In this document: positions 40,824 to 49,432 of the stretch, in pieces
Layout of the letters: each line of letters opens with the position of its first letter
How positions within the stretch are numbered: the stretch's first letter is position 1
Made by a program: the position numbers and the translations under genes
Notes under the pieces: generated by a model
Seen by the model: only the letters and a program-made list of their open reading frames with translations
What the model was told of the DNA's origin: nothing
Database searches by the model: none
Source: Lachnospiraceae bacterium
Lineage (GTDB): Bacteria > Bacillota > Clostridia > Lachnospirales > Lachnospiraceae
Length of the DNA: 52,815 nt
Direction of reading: 5' to 3'
NCBI GenBank assembly: GCA_015056795.1
Contig: SVFO01000028.1
Coordinates: forward strand, 1-52,815

Positions 40824-41744
40824 ATGAATACGGAATTAGAGCAGGTTGTAATACAGGTAAGTCAGGTGGTAAAGGGCAAGGATGACGTGATTCGGAAGGT
40901 GCTGGCGGCAGTGCTGGCAGGAGGTCACGTGCTCCTGGAGGATATTCCTGGCGTTGGAAAGACGACGCTGGCGATGGCACTGGGTAAGGCCATGGAGCTG
41001 GACTATCGGAGAATGCAGTTTACGCCAGACGTGCTCCCTAGCGACATCGTGGGCTTTACCATGTATAATAACGCGCAGGGAACCTTTGAATATAAGCCAG
41101 GAGCGATTTTCAGCAATCTGTTTTTGGCGGATGAATTGAACAGAACCTCTTCCAAGACGCAGTCGGCGCTTTTGGAGGTCATGGAGGAGGGAAAGGTTAC
41201 GGTGGATGGCATTACGCATGAGCTGCCAGAGCCCTTTACGGTAATTGCGACGGAGAACCCTTACGGATCTTCAGGTACACAGCTTTTGCCAGAGTCTCAG
41301 TTGGACCGTTTTTTGATCTGTCTGACCATGGGATATCCAGAGCATAAGGCAGCCGTGCAGATTTTGAGAGAGAGTGCCGGACAGGGCTTGGGTCTGGTGA
41401 AGCCAGTTCTGACGGGAGCAAGACTTTTGGAGCTTCGCGAGCAGGCAAAGCAGCTTCACGTATCGGACAGCATTCATGAATATATCGTCAATCTTACGGA
41501 GGAGACCAGGCGGGATCCAAGAATTGCTTTGGGCGTCAGCCCCAGAGGAAGCATCGCGCTCTTGAAAATGGCGCGTGCCATGGCGATCATTCGCGGCGGC
41601 GAATTCGTGATTCCTGAGGATGTCCTTGCGGTTATTCCTGAGGTATGGTCGCACAGAATTCATTTGAATGCCATGGCGCGGGCTGAGGGTACCAACATTC
41701 CCGGAATCATTCGGGAGATTACGGAAAGGATTCGGGCAGTTTAA
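40824..41744 (+). CDS. MoxR family AAA+ ATPase
   Basis: A 306-residue AAA+ ATPase. Walker A is GVGKTTLAMALGKAM (about 40-54), Walker B LFLADELNRTSSKTQSALLEVME near 103-125, and the sensor region VIATENPYGSSGTQLLPESQLDRFL is typical of MoxR. These proteins act as chaperones or maturation factors for adjacent VWA or DUF58 proteins. Its stop overlaps the DUF58 start by one base. Confidence 0.93.
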   Translation: MNTELEQVVIQVSQVVKGKDDVIRKVLAAVLAGGHVLLEDIPGVGKTTLAMALGKAMELDYRRMQFTPDVLPSDIVGFTMYNNAQGTFEYKPGAIFSNLFLADELNRTSSKTQSALLEVMEEGKVTVDGITHELPEPFTVIATENPYGSSGTQLLPESQLDRFLICLTMGYPEHKAAVQILRESAGQGLGLVKPVLTGARLLELREQAKQLHVSDSIHEYIVNLTEETRRDPRIALGVSPRGSIALLKMARAMAIIRGGEFVIPEDVLAVIPEVWSHRIHLNAMARAEGTNIPGIIREITERIRAV

Positions 41745-42775
41745 TGAAGAAGAGGAAATTTGCGGTTCACGCATGGGGAATCCTGCGGTACGCCCTCTTA
41801 CTGGCACTGGTCGTTTTTCTCTGGTGGTATTTTCGCACGTATGAATTACTGCTGATTATGATCATACTATTTCTTTTGCCAGTGTTAAGCTTGCTTGCCT
41901 TGTACGCGAGACAAAATGATTTCTCGGCGCAGGTGTCGCTGCCTGGACTGGGCATCGGAAAGGGTCGAGCCGTTCCCATGAATGTGCGGATCAAAAATGT
42001 CGGACGGTTTCTGGGATTTGCCGCTGACGTGACATATGTCGTGCGAAACGTGTTCACGGAGTATGAAGAGACAAAGAAGGAGCGTATCTGGGCAGGCCCT
42101 GGCGTGAATGTCGTTGCTAAGAAGGAGCTGACAAGCCATCACGTGGGACGCGTGGAGGTGGCGGTCACGGCAGTCACTCTCTGGGACTGGCTGGGGATTT
42201 GTAGTCTGGAAAGCGAGGCGAAGAAAAGCTCGTATGTCATCGTGGGACCAGATTTTACGGTGATGACGGAGGAGGACCTGGCGCTCAGCGTAGAGAATTT
42301 TCCAGATGAGAATGAAACGAAAAAGCACGGTACGGACGTGAATCCTGACATCGAAATCAGGGAATATATTCCTGGGGATGACCTCAAGAGCATTCACTGG
42401 AAGCTGACGGCAAAGGTTGGACGAACCATGGTGCGTGAGCGGCTTGCGACGGGCAGAGACAGGATCAATGTGCTGCTGGCCCTCACGGAGGACCCGGCGG
42501 AGAATGATGAACTGATGGCCTCCCTGCATGGCCTGGGCAGGCTTTTGATTGATAAGGGCTATCCGATTCGGCTATGCTGGATGGGATATGGCGGAACGAT
42601 TCAAGGACGGTATCTGGCGGAGGAAGGGGAACTGGAGAACGCCATGGATGAAATATTAAGCATCAGCGGGAAGAAGGATCCAGCCAAGGCAAGGAATGCC
42701 ATGGAGGCGGAGTTCCCCGGGGAAGCATATATTGTGGTGAAGCATGGAGCATACAAAGGGACATACATCCGATAG
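41744..42775 (+). CDS. DUF58 domain protein
   Basis: A 343-residue protein with two N-terminal membrane segments (about residues 12-50) and a C-terminal DUF58 core, DIEIREYIPGDDLKSIHWKLTAK (about 202-224). DUF58 is a VWA-like fold. With MoxR and a transglutaminase-like protein it forms a common three-gene cassette. The role is undefined but is linked to envelope functions in several bacteria. It overlaps the next gene by 32 bases. Confidence 0.9.
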   Translation: MKKRKFAVHAWGILRYALLLALVVFLWWYFRTYELLLIMIILFLLPVLSLLALYARQNDFSAQVSLPGLGIGKGRAVPMNVRIKNVGRFLGFAADVTYVVRNVFTEYEETKKERIWAGPGVNVVAKKELTSHHVGRVEVAVTAVTLWDWLGICSLESEAKKSSYVIVGPDFTVMTEEDLALSVENFPDENETKKHGTDVNPDIEIREYIPGDDLKSIHWKLTAKVGRTMVRERLATGRDRINVLLALTEDPAENDELMASLHGLGRLLIDKGYPIRLCWMGYGGTIQGRYLAEEGELENAMDEILSISGKKDPAKARNAMEAEFPGEAYIVVKHGAYKGTYIR

Positions 42776-45023
42776 CGGAAAGCGGTGGTGGAGAAAGCGT
42801 AAGCCCTCCCAGATTGAGCTCTCCGACGGAGCAAAAAAAGAAAAGTATGATGCACTGGCGGCGCTGGCTAAGGCGCTGCTTGTTTTCATGGTTTCTTATG
42901 GCGCCGTGGGAGGCTTTTTGAATGCGTATGGGCTTGAATTCAATCGTGTACTCTGCATGGGCGGAATCTTGGGCTTGTCCCTTGCGCTGTCCTTTATTTA
43001 TGAGACGGAGAAAAAATGGTTTACCAATCTTTGTGTTATTGGCGTTTTTATTGTCTACGCCTATGTGGCGCTGAAGGAATTCTATATTTTAAACAGCGGA
43101 ACCTATGCCATCGTCAATGAGGTGTACGAAGCGGCACAGGCTTATTTGGGCATTGTCGGCGGAGGTCTGTATAATCTTCAGGTGGATGATTCTTATCTGA
43201 CGATCACGGCAATTTCTCTGTTTGTCGGTATTGTCTTGGTCATCCTCATGGTAATCCGTCTTCAGTATAAGGCCAGTCTGATCCGAACGGTATTACTCAC
43301 GTTCACACTTTATTTTGTACCCATTTATTTCGAGAAAACGCCAGATGCATTTTGCTTATTTTTGCTGTTGTCTGGTTATATTACCATTGGCATTTTGCAG
43401 TGCGCACGGGTAAAAAAGCATATTTCTGCACAGATCAAGCAGGCGCTTCCCGTGGGTATGGCGATCTCAGCAGCAGTCGTGCTGCTCTTTGCCATTATTT
43501 TGCCGAAGGCACGGCTTAGGGCGTACATACCGAAGAACCCAGCGAAGGCGGCCACGGAGGAATCGGCCGTTGCCTATGCTACCTATGGTGTCATGGCATT
43601 GTTTATGAACAATTCAGCGGGTGGTGGTATCAGCGGGGGCGTGTTGTCCCAGAATACCATGCTGATGCCAGACAATGAGACGGACATCATCGTTAGGTTT
43701 ACGCCTTATAGCATGCAGCCGACTTATTTGAAAGCTTACACGGGTCTGGACTATGACGGAAAGAGATGGAGCAATGCGACGGAGCTTCTGGGCCCTGGAG
43801 CTGGCCTCTTAAAATGGGAGGCGATGGGACGCGAGGCCTTGTATGAGCAAAACAGTGACGTGCAGTCTCGGGGCATTATGGAGGTGTTCCCCGTGGATGC
43901 AAAGGTCACGATGGCGCTTCGCCCCTATTATTCCGATCCGAGTGATGAGGCTGCCGTTCGGCGGGAGGACTGGCCAGAGGGAGCTGTTCGGGGAGAGAGC
44001 TATGTCTATTATCCCATGGTGAGTGATGAGGCTGTGCCAGAAAGGGAAGGGGAGGCGATCAGCGAACGATACCTGACGGTTCCTACTCTTTGTAGAAAGG
44101 CAGTTTCTGCGGCATGTGCGGAGGCGGGACTTTCGGGAACGCCAGAGGAAATCGCGGAGCAAATTACGAGATACTTTGCCACGAATTATCGATATACCCT
44201 GCGCCCAGGCTATTATTTTGGAGGTTTGGATTATATCAGCTATTTCCTTTCCAAGAATAAGAAGGGTTACTGCTCGCACTTCGCATCTGCAGGAACCATG
44301 ATGTTCCGTAACATGGGAATTCCTGCGCGTTACGTAGAAGGCTATGTCTTTACCTATACGGACGTGGTGTCGGATGGTGAAATCATAGAAGGCGCGGCAT
44401 ACGAGGATTATTATGATGGGTATTCCCCGCTGGGAGAAACGGCGCTGATGGAGCTGGAAATTCCAGATGCCCAGGGACATGCCTGGGTAGAAATTTATTT
44501 AGAGGACAAGGGCTGGGTGATTGTTGAGGTTACGCCTGCGGCTCTTGAGGAGGAAGAGGAGGAAACAGGAGGATTCTGGGAATCCATTTTAGGCGCTGGA
44601 AACAATCAAAATACGGATGGAAACCAAAATCAGCAGCAAATTGCGCAGAATATTGAGAACGCACTGGCGGGCAGTCTTGGAATTTTGGGACTTGTTGCCG
44701 CCCTCATTGCCGCGTTCTTTGGCATAAAATATTTACTTGCGGGATATCGGGAATCCAAGCTTCCAGAACGTGAGAGAGTAAGACTTGCATATGGGCGGTT
44801 GACGAAATATCTAAAGGATCATGATGAGGGCTTTGGCGCGCTGACGACGCCGAAGGAGGAGCTTGCTTGGATGCAGGCGCATTATGGCGTGACTGTATCG
44901 GAGGAATTGACGCAGGCATTGTATCGAACCTTTTTTGCGCCAGAGGGAAAGGATAATTACGAGGAGCTGAGAGGTCAGATTCTTGCACTGCAAAAGGCAG
45001 TTCGGAAGGCGAAGAAGCATTAA
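42744..45023 (+). CDS. Membrane protein with transglutaminase-like domain
   Basis: A 759-residue protein with several N-terminal membrane segments (about residues 30-260), then an outer region with a transglutaminase core. The catalytic triad segments are visible: Cys in KKGYCSHFASAGTMMFRNMGIPARYVEGY, His in GHAWVEIYL, and the Asp/Glu-type position in VIVEVTP. An acidic, Gln/Asn-rich linker (about 600-635) leads to a last membrane helix (about 645-665) and a cytoplasmic tail of the DUF4129 type. It probably acts as a surface protease or crosslinker with MoxR and DUF58. Confidence 0.88.
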   Translation: MEHTKGHTSDSGKRWWRKRKPSQIELSDGAKKEKYDALAALAKALLVFMVSYGAVGGFLNAYGLEFNRVLCMGGILGLSLALSFIYETEKKWFTNLCVIGVFIVYAYVALKEFYILNSGTYAIVNEVYEAAQAYLGIVGGGLYNLQVDDSYLTITAISLFVGIVLVILMVIRLQYKASLIRTVLLTFTLYFVPIYFEKTPDAFCLFLLLSGYITIGILQCARVKKHISAQIKQALPVGMAISAAVVLLFAIILPKARLRAYIPKNPAKAATEESAVAYATYGVMALFMNNSAGGGISGGVLSQNTMLMPDNETDIIVRFTPYSMQPTYLKAYTGLDYDGKRWSNATELLGPGAGLLKWEAMGREALYEQNSDVQSRGIMEVFPVDAKVTMALRPYYSDPSDEAAVRREDWPEGAVRGESYVYYPMVSDEAVPEREGEAISERYLTVPTLCRKAVSAACAEAGLSGTPEEIAEQITRYFATNYRYTLRPGYYFGGLDYISYFLSKNKKGYCSHFASAGTMMFRNMGIPARYVEGYVFTYTDVVSDGEIIEGAAYEDYYDGYSPLGETALMELEIPDAQGHAWVEIYLEDKGWVIVEVTPAALEEEEEETGGFWESILGAGNNQNTDGNQNQQQIAQNIENALAGSLGILGLVAALIAAFFGIKYLLAGYRESKLPERERVRLAYGRLTKYLKDHDEGFGALTTPKEELAWMQAHYGVTVSEELTQALYRTFFAPEGKDNYEELRGQILALQKAVRKAKKH

Positions 45024-45170
45024 TGTGTCATGCTTAAGACAGGGGATCGTTCGAAAGAGTTTCAAAAGCTCTGAGACGTTTGTCTTGACGAGGCTCAAAG
45101 TTTGGAATATAATAATACGGAATGTGCGACAAAGTCCTAAAGGGGAGGGTCGCAGAAGGGATAGCAGAAC

Positions 45171-46049
45171 ATGATCAAGAGCATGACCGGTTTCGGCCGA
45201 TGTGAGGTGGCGGAAAATAACAGAAAGTTTACGGTGGAGATGAAGGCCGTAAACCACCGTTATTTGGATGTCAACGTGAAGATGCCAAAGAAGCTGAATT
45301 TCTTTGAGTCTTCCATTCGTAATGAATTAAAGAACTATATTTCCAGGGGTAAAATCGATCTCTTTATTACCTATGAGGATCTCTCTGAGAATACCTCAAA
45401 CGTACACTACAATAAGGAACTGGCTGCAGAATATTTGAAATATTTGCGTCAGATACAGCAGGATTTCGGACTGGAGGATGACATCCGTATTTCCACGCTG
45501 TCAAAGTATCCCGACGTGTTTACCATGGAGGAGAATGACGGTGACGAGGAGGAAATCTGGAAGGAGCTGAAAAAGGCTCTGGACGGTGCAGCTGAGATGT
45601 TTGTACAGAGCAGGATCGTGGAGGGTGAAAACCTGAAGAACGATCTGATTGCAAAGCTGGACAATATGTTAAAGCTGGTTGACTTTATCGCGGAGAGAAG
45701 TCCTCAGATCATCGCAGAGTATCGCACAAAGCTCCAGGAGAAGGTGAAGGAGATGCTTGGGGACAATACCGTGGATGAGAATCGTCTTGTTACGGAGGTC
45801 ACGATCTTTGCCGATAAGGTTTGTGTGGATGAGGAGATGGTTCGTCTTCGCAGCCATGTGGAGACCACGAAAAAGGCTTTGATTGAGGGCGGCAGCATCG
45901 GAAGAAAGCTGGACTTTATTGCGCAGGAGATGAACCGCGAGGCCAACACCATCCTGTCCAAGTCCAACGACCTCGAAATCTCCAACTGCGGCATCGAACT
46001 CAAAACCGAAATCGAGAAAGTCAGAGAACAGATACAAAACATTGAATAG
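45171..46049 (+). CDS. yicC: YicC family endoribonuclease
   Basis: A 292-residue YicC protein. The N-terminus MIKSMTGFGRCE and the region KAVNHRYLDVNVKMPKKL are hallmark motifs; the C-terminal DUF1732 half holds GSIGRKLDFIAQEMNREANTILSKSND with its conserved acidic and His-type positions. YicC proteins act as RNases. It starts the conserved yicC-remA-gmk-rpoZ run. It is separated from remA by a strongly structured 150-base gap. Confidence 0.92.
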   Translation: MIKSMTGFGRCEVAENNRKFTVEMKAVNHRYLDVNVKMPKKLNFFESSIRNELKNYISRGKIDLFITYEDLSENTSNVHYNKELAAEYLKYLRQIQQDFGLEDDIRISTLSKYPDVFTMEENDGDEEEIWKELKKALDGAAEMFVQSRIVEGENLKNDLIAKLDNMLKLVDFIAERSPQIIAEYRTKLQEKVKEMLGDNTVDENRLVTEVTIFADKVCVDEEMVRLRSHVETTKKALIEGGSIGRKLDFIAQEMNREANTILSKSNDLEISNCGIELKTEIEKVREQIQNIE

Positions 46050-46055
46050 CATTGA

Positions 46056-46182
46056 GCCATGCACAGACAATGGGGCATGCGCTGGGCGGGAGCTTGCTCA
46101 CGATCCAGTGCATGGAACATTGGCGGTATACGGCGATAGCCGTCAATCCGACGACCCGAAGGGTTGGCGGATTGTGCATGGC
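46056..46182 (+). ncRNA. Candidate structured RNA element between yicC and remA
   Basis: Four helices can be drawn by eye. P1: GCCATGCACA (46056-46065) with TGTGCATGGC (46173-46182), perfect. P2: CAATG, CATGC, CTGG and GAGC (46068-46093) pair in order with GCTC, CCAG, GCATG and CATTG (46096-46122). P3: ACGGC-GATA-GCCGT (46130-46143). P4: 46145-46157 with 46161-46173, one mismatch, GAA loop. The whole is a closed four-way junction ending 17 bases before the remA start. It may be a cis-regulatory leader, an RNase-processed spacer or a palindromic genomic repeat. Confidence 0.65.
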
Positions 46183-46199
46183 GAAGTAGAAATATTACT

Positions 46200-46466
46200 A
46201 TGAACAAATTAATTCACGTTGGTTTTGGAAATATTGTGAATACGGAAAAGATCATCGCCATTGTCAGTCCTGATGCGGCGCCGATTAAGCGTCTCGTACA
46301 GAAGGCGAAGGAGACGGGCATGGCCATTGATGCCACGCAGGGGCGAAAGACGAAGTCCGTTCTCGTGATGGAAAATAATCAGGTAGTGCTCTCGGCATTA
46401 CTTCCGGAGACCATCGCCGGCAGGGCGCAGGAGGATATTGCGCCAGAGGAGGAAAAGGAGGACTAG
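46200..46466 (+). CDS. remA: Extracellular matrix regulator RemA-like (DUF370)
   Basis: An 88-residue protein starting MNKLIHVGFGNIVN, the signature of RemA/DUF370, a small oligomeric DNA-binding regulator of biofilm and osmotic genes in Bacillus. The conserved TQGRKTKSVLVM segment is at about residues 44-55. No clear ribosome site precedes the ATG at 46200, and the structured element ends just before it, so initiation may depend on that structure. It overlaps no gene and is followed 2 bases later by gmk. Confidence 0.88.
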   Translation: MNKLIHVGFGNIVNTEKIIAIVSPDAAPIKRLVQKAKETGMAIDATQGRKTKSVLVMENNQVVLSALLPETIAGRAQEDIAPEEEKED

Positions 46467-46468
46467 AT

Positions 46469-47107
46469 TTGGAAGCAAAGAAAGGAATCTTGATGGTAAT
46501 CTCGGGATTTTCCGGGGCCGGCAAGGGCACGTTAGTAAAGAAGCTCTTGCAGAATTATGACAATTATGCATTGTCCATCTCCATGACGACCAGAAAGCCC
46601 CGTGAGGGAGAGCAGGATGGTGTGGAATATTTCTTCGTTGACAGGGAAAAGTTTGAAAAAACCATTGCGGAGAATGGCCTAATCGAGTATGCTACCTATT
46701 GTGATAACTATTACGGAACACCAAGGGCTTATGTGGAGGAGCAGCTTGCGGCAGGAAAGGATGTCATTCTGGAAATTGAAATTCAGGGTGCCCTGCAGAT
46801 TAAAAAGAAGTTCCCCGAGTCATTACTGTTGTTTGTAACGCCGCCTTGTGCGGAGGAGCTGCGCCGTCGTTTGGAAGGGCGCGGAACCGAGACCAGCGAA
46901 GTGATTGCAAAGCGCCTGTCTCGGGCTTATGAGGAATCAGAAGGCATGGATGCCTATGATTATATTGTGATCAATGATGATCTGGAGCTTTGCGTGAAGG
47001 AGTTGCATGCCATGATTGAGGCAGCCCGCAACGAGCCCGTGAGAAGAAAGGATTTCATTGCACGCATTCGGGAGGAAATGAAGGATTTCCAACTGGAACA
47101 GAAATAG
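46469..47107 (+). CDS. gmk: Guanylate kinase
   Basis: A 212-residue guanylate kinase that phosphorylates GMP to GDP. The P-loop GFSGAGKGT is at about residues 13-21, and SMTTRKPREGEQDGVEYFF supplies GMP contacts. The start is a TTG at 46469, chosen because AAGGAG lies 8 bases upstream; the next in-frame ATG is only 5 residues before the P-loop motif. It lies 2 bases after remA. Confidence 0.95.
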   Translation: MEAKKGILMVISGFSGAGKGTLVKKLLQNYDNYALSISMTTRKPREGEQDGVEYFFVDREKFEKTIAENGLIEYATYCDNYYGTPRAYVEEQLAAGKDVILEIEIQGALQIKKKFPESLLLFVTPPCAEELRRRLEGRGTETSEVIAKRLSRAYEESEGMDAYDYIVINDDLELCVKELHAMIEAARNEPVRRKDFIARIREEMKDFQLEQK

Positions 47108-47120
47108 TAGAAAGGACAAG

Positions 47121-47369
47121 GTGAGTGAAATGTTACATCCGTCTTATACAGATTTGATGAAGGTAGTAAACAGTGACGTGGAGCCTGGCGAGACTCCTGT
47201 AGTTAACAGTCGTTATTCCATCGTTATGGCAACGGCAAAGAGAGCACGTCAGATTATTTCTGGAGATGAGCCTCTGGTAGATGAGAAGGGTAAAAAGCCT
47301 CTTTCCATCGCCGTAGATGAGTTGAACGCAGGCAAGATCAAAATTCTTGGAGACGACGAGACCAAATAA
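47121..47369 (+). CDS. rpoZ: RNA polymerase omega subunit
   Basis: An 82-residue omega subunit. The conserved core NSRYSIVMATAKRARQI (about 28-44) packs on the beta-prime C-terminus and aids polymerase assembly. A GTG start at 47121 and an ATG at 47130 are both possible; the second gives the common MLHPSYTDLM start. It follows gmk as usual in Firmicutes. Confidence 0.93.
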   Translation: MSEMLHPSYTDLMKVVNSDVEPGETPVVNSRYSIVMATAKRARQIISGDEPLVDEKGKKPLSIAVDELNAGKIKILGDDETK

Positions 47370-47390
47370 TAGGGCGATTGCCAAAACAGC

Positions 47391-47416
47391 AGCCGGAGCC
47401 TCGCGCCCCGGCTGTG
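47391..47416 (+). other. GC-rich hairpin between rpoZ and rimO
   Basis: CAGCCGG and CCGGCTG form a 7-bp stem. No T-run follows (TGTTAGTATG), so it is not a typical terminator and probably marks a processing or pausing site within the operon. Confidence 0.5.
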
Positions 47417-47437
47417 TTAGTATGAGAGGTTTGAGGT

Positions 47438-48766
47438 TTGAAGATATTATTTACATCCCTGGGATGCGATAAAAACTTAGTGGATACCGAAATGATGCTG
47501 GGGCTCTTGGAGGCAAAGGGGCATACCTTTACGGATGATGAGGACGAGGCAGAGGTTGTCATTGTCAACACCTGTTGCTTTATCGGAGATGCCAAGGAGG
47601 AAAGCATCAATACGCTTTTGGAATTTGCAGAGCGTAGAAAGGCTGGAGGGATCAAGGCGCTTTTGGCCTGCGGATGTCTTGCACAGCGTTATCGCGATGA
47701 AATTCAGAAGGAGATTCCCGAGGTGGATGCCATCGTGGGAACGAATGCCATTCAGGAGATTGTCGCAGCGCTGGAGGGCGTACTTGCCAATGCACCAGAA
47801 AATCATTTTCGTGATTTGAACGCGACGCCAGTGGCGGGATTGCCTCAGATCGTGACTACGGGCGGCCATTATGCCTATCTGAAGATCGCCGAGGGGTGTG
47901 ACAAGCATTGTACCTATTGCATCATTCCGAAGGTGCGTGGCGGTTATCGGAGTATTCCCATGGAGACGCTCCTTGCACAGGCGGAGGATCTGGCGCAGAA
48001 GGGCGTTAAGGAATTGATTTTGGTGGCGCAGGAGACAACGCTGTATGGCGTTGATCTGTATGGGAAAAAGAGCCTGCCGGAGCTGCTACAAAGGCTGGCA
48101 AAGATTTCTGGGATCTATTGGATTCGCATTTTATATTGTTATCCTGAGGAAATCACGGATGAGCTCATTGACGTGATGGCGACGGAACCGAAGATCTGTC
48201 ATTATTTGGACATTCCCATTCAGCATGCATCGGATGCGGTGCTAAAGCGCATGGGAAGAAAGACGGATCAGGCTTCTCTTCGTAGAGTGATTACGAAGCT
48301 GCGGGAACGGATTCCTGACATCTGTCTTCGGACGACGCTGATCAGCGGGTTCCCTGGCGAGACACAGGAGGACTTTGAGGAGCTATATAATTTTGTAGAT
48401 GAAATGGAGTTTGACCGACTTGGCGTGTTCCCTTATTCTAGGGAGGAGGACACGGCGGCGGATGCAATGGAGGATCAGATTCCTGAGGAAATAAAATGCC
48501 AGAGGCGCGATGAACTCATGGAGCTTCAGCAGGAAATTGCCTTTGAAAAGGCAGAGGAGATGGTCGGACGCATTCTTGTCGTTATGATTGAGGGGAAGGT
48601 TGCGGACGAGGACACCTATGTTGCGAGAACCTATCGGGATGCACCGAACGTGGATGGATATCTTTTCCTGAATTCCACGGCGAACCTGATGACGGGAGAC
48701 TTGGTGAAGGTCATGGTGACCGATGCCAATGAATATGATCTAATCGGAGAAGCATATTATGACTGA
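47438..48766 (+). CDS. rimO: Ribosomal protein S12 methylthiotransferase
   Basis: A 442-residue radical SAM methylthiotransferase. The N-terminal UPF0004 domain has cluster cysteines in SLGCDKN, NTCCF and ACGCLAQRY. The radical SAM triad is C-DKH-C-TY-C (CDKHCTYCIIPKVRG, about residues 151-165). A TRAM domain ends the protein. The RimO-type CIIPKVRGGYRS distinguishes it from MiaB. It needs two Fe-S clusters and donates sulfur, tying it to the iscSU system. The start is a TTG with GAGAGG 8 bases upstream. Confidence 0.93.
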   Translation: MKILFTSLGCDKNLVDTEMMLGLLEAKGHTFTDDEDEAEVVIVNTCCFIGDAKEESINTLLEFAERRKAGGIKALLACGCLAQRYRDEIQKEIPEVDAIVGTNAIQEIVAALEGVLANAPENHFRDLNATPVAGLPQIVTTGGHYAYLKIAEGCDKHCTYCIIPKVRGGYRSIPMETLLAQAEDLAQKGVKELILVAQETTLYGVDLYGKKSLPELLQRLAKISGIYWIRILYCYPEEITDELIDVMATEPKICHYLDIPIQHASDAVLKRMGRKTDQASLRRVITKLRERIPDICLRTTLISGFPGETQEDFEELYNFVDEMEFDRLGVFPYSREEDTAADAMEDQIPEEIKCQRRDELMELQQEIAFEKAEEMVGRILVVMIEGKVADEDTYVARTYRDAPNVDGYLFLNSTANLMTGDLVKVMVTDANEYDLIGEAYYD

Positions 48767-49388
48767 TATGGGTAAAAACGAAAAAATGAATTTGCCAAAT
48801 AAGCTGACAATCTTTCGTGTCATTATGATCCTGCCATTTATTCTGTTGCTGCTTGGCAGCTACGAGGGCTGGGGATGGTTTCGGGCCATTTTTGGCGAGG
48901 AGAGCACGGTGGCGGAGTTTATTGCTCTTGCCGTGTTTATCATTGCGAGCCTGACTGATATGCTGGACGGAAAGATTGCCAGAAAATATCATCTGGTGAC
49001 AAACTTTGGCAAATTTATGGATCCCTTGGCAGACAAGCTTTTGGTATGTGCAGCGTTGATCGTGCTTGTTGAAATGGGAAGGATTCCCTCTTGGATCGTA
49101 GTCATCATTATCAGCAGGGAGTTTATCATCAGTGGATTCCGTCTGATTGCGTCCGACAAGGGCGTGGTCATAGCGGCCAGCTATTGGGGAAAGTTTAAGA
49201 CCACCTTCCAGATGATCATGATTGGAATGATGATCGTGGAGGATGTTCCGATCTTTGCTAATTTCGGCGGAGGCAAGGTCTTTTCCGTTCTGACGACCAT
49301 CATCATGATCATTGCCCTGGCGCTGACCATCATTTCTCTGGTGGATTATGTTTGGAAGAATAAAGACGTCATGAAGGATGCAAAATAG
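48759..49388 (+). CDS. pgsA: CDP-diacylglycerol-glycerol-3-phosphate 3-phosphatidyltransferase
   Basis: A 209-residue membrane enzyme for phosphatidylglycerol phosphate synthesis. The CDP-alcohol motif D-G-x2-A-R-x8-G-x3-D-x3-D is visible in DMLDGKIARKYHLVTNFG followed by KFMDPLADK. About five membrane segments. It overlaps rimO by 8 bases. Confidence 0.94.
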   Translation: MTDMGKNEKMNLPNKLTIFRVIMILPFILLLLGSYEGWGWFRAIFGEESTVAEFIALAVFIIASLTDMLDGKIARKYHLVTNFGKFMDPLADKLLVCAALIVLVEMGRIPSWIVVIIISREFIISGFRLIASDKGVVIAASYWGKFKTTFQMIMIGMMIVEDVPIFANFGGGKVFSVLTTIIMIIALALTIISLVDYVWKNKDVMKDAK

Positions 49389-49432
49389 AGAAGGCAATGA
49401 GAGTTCCCATCAATGGATGGGAGGAGGAAAAA

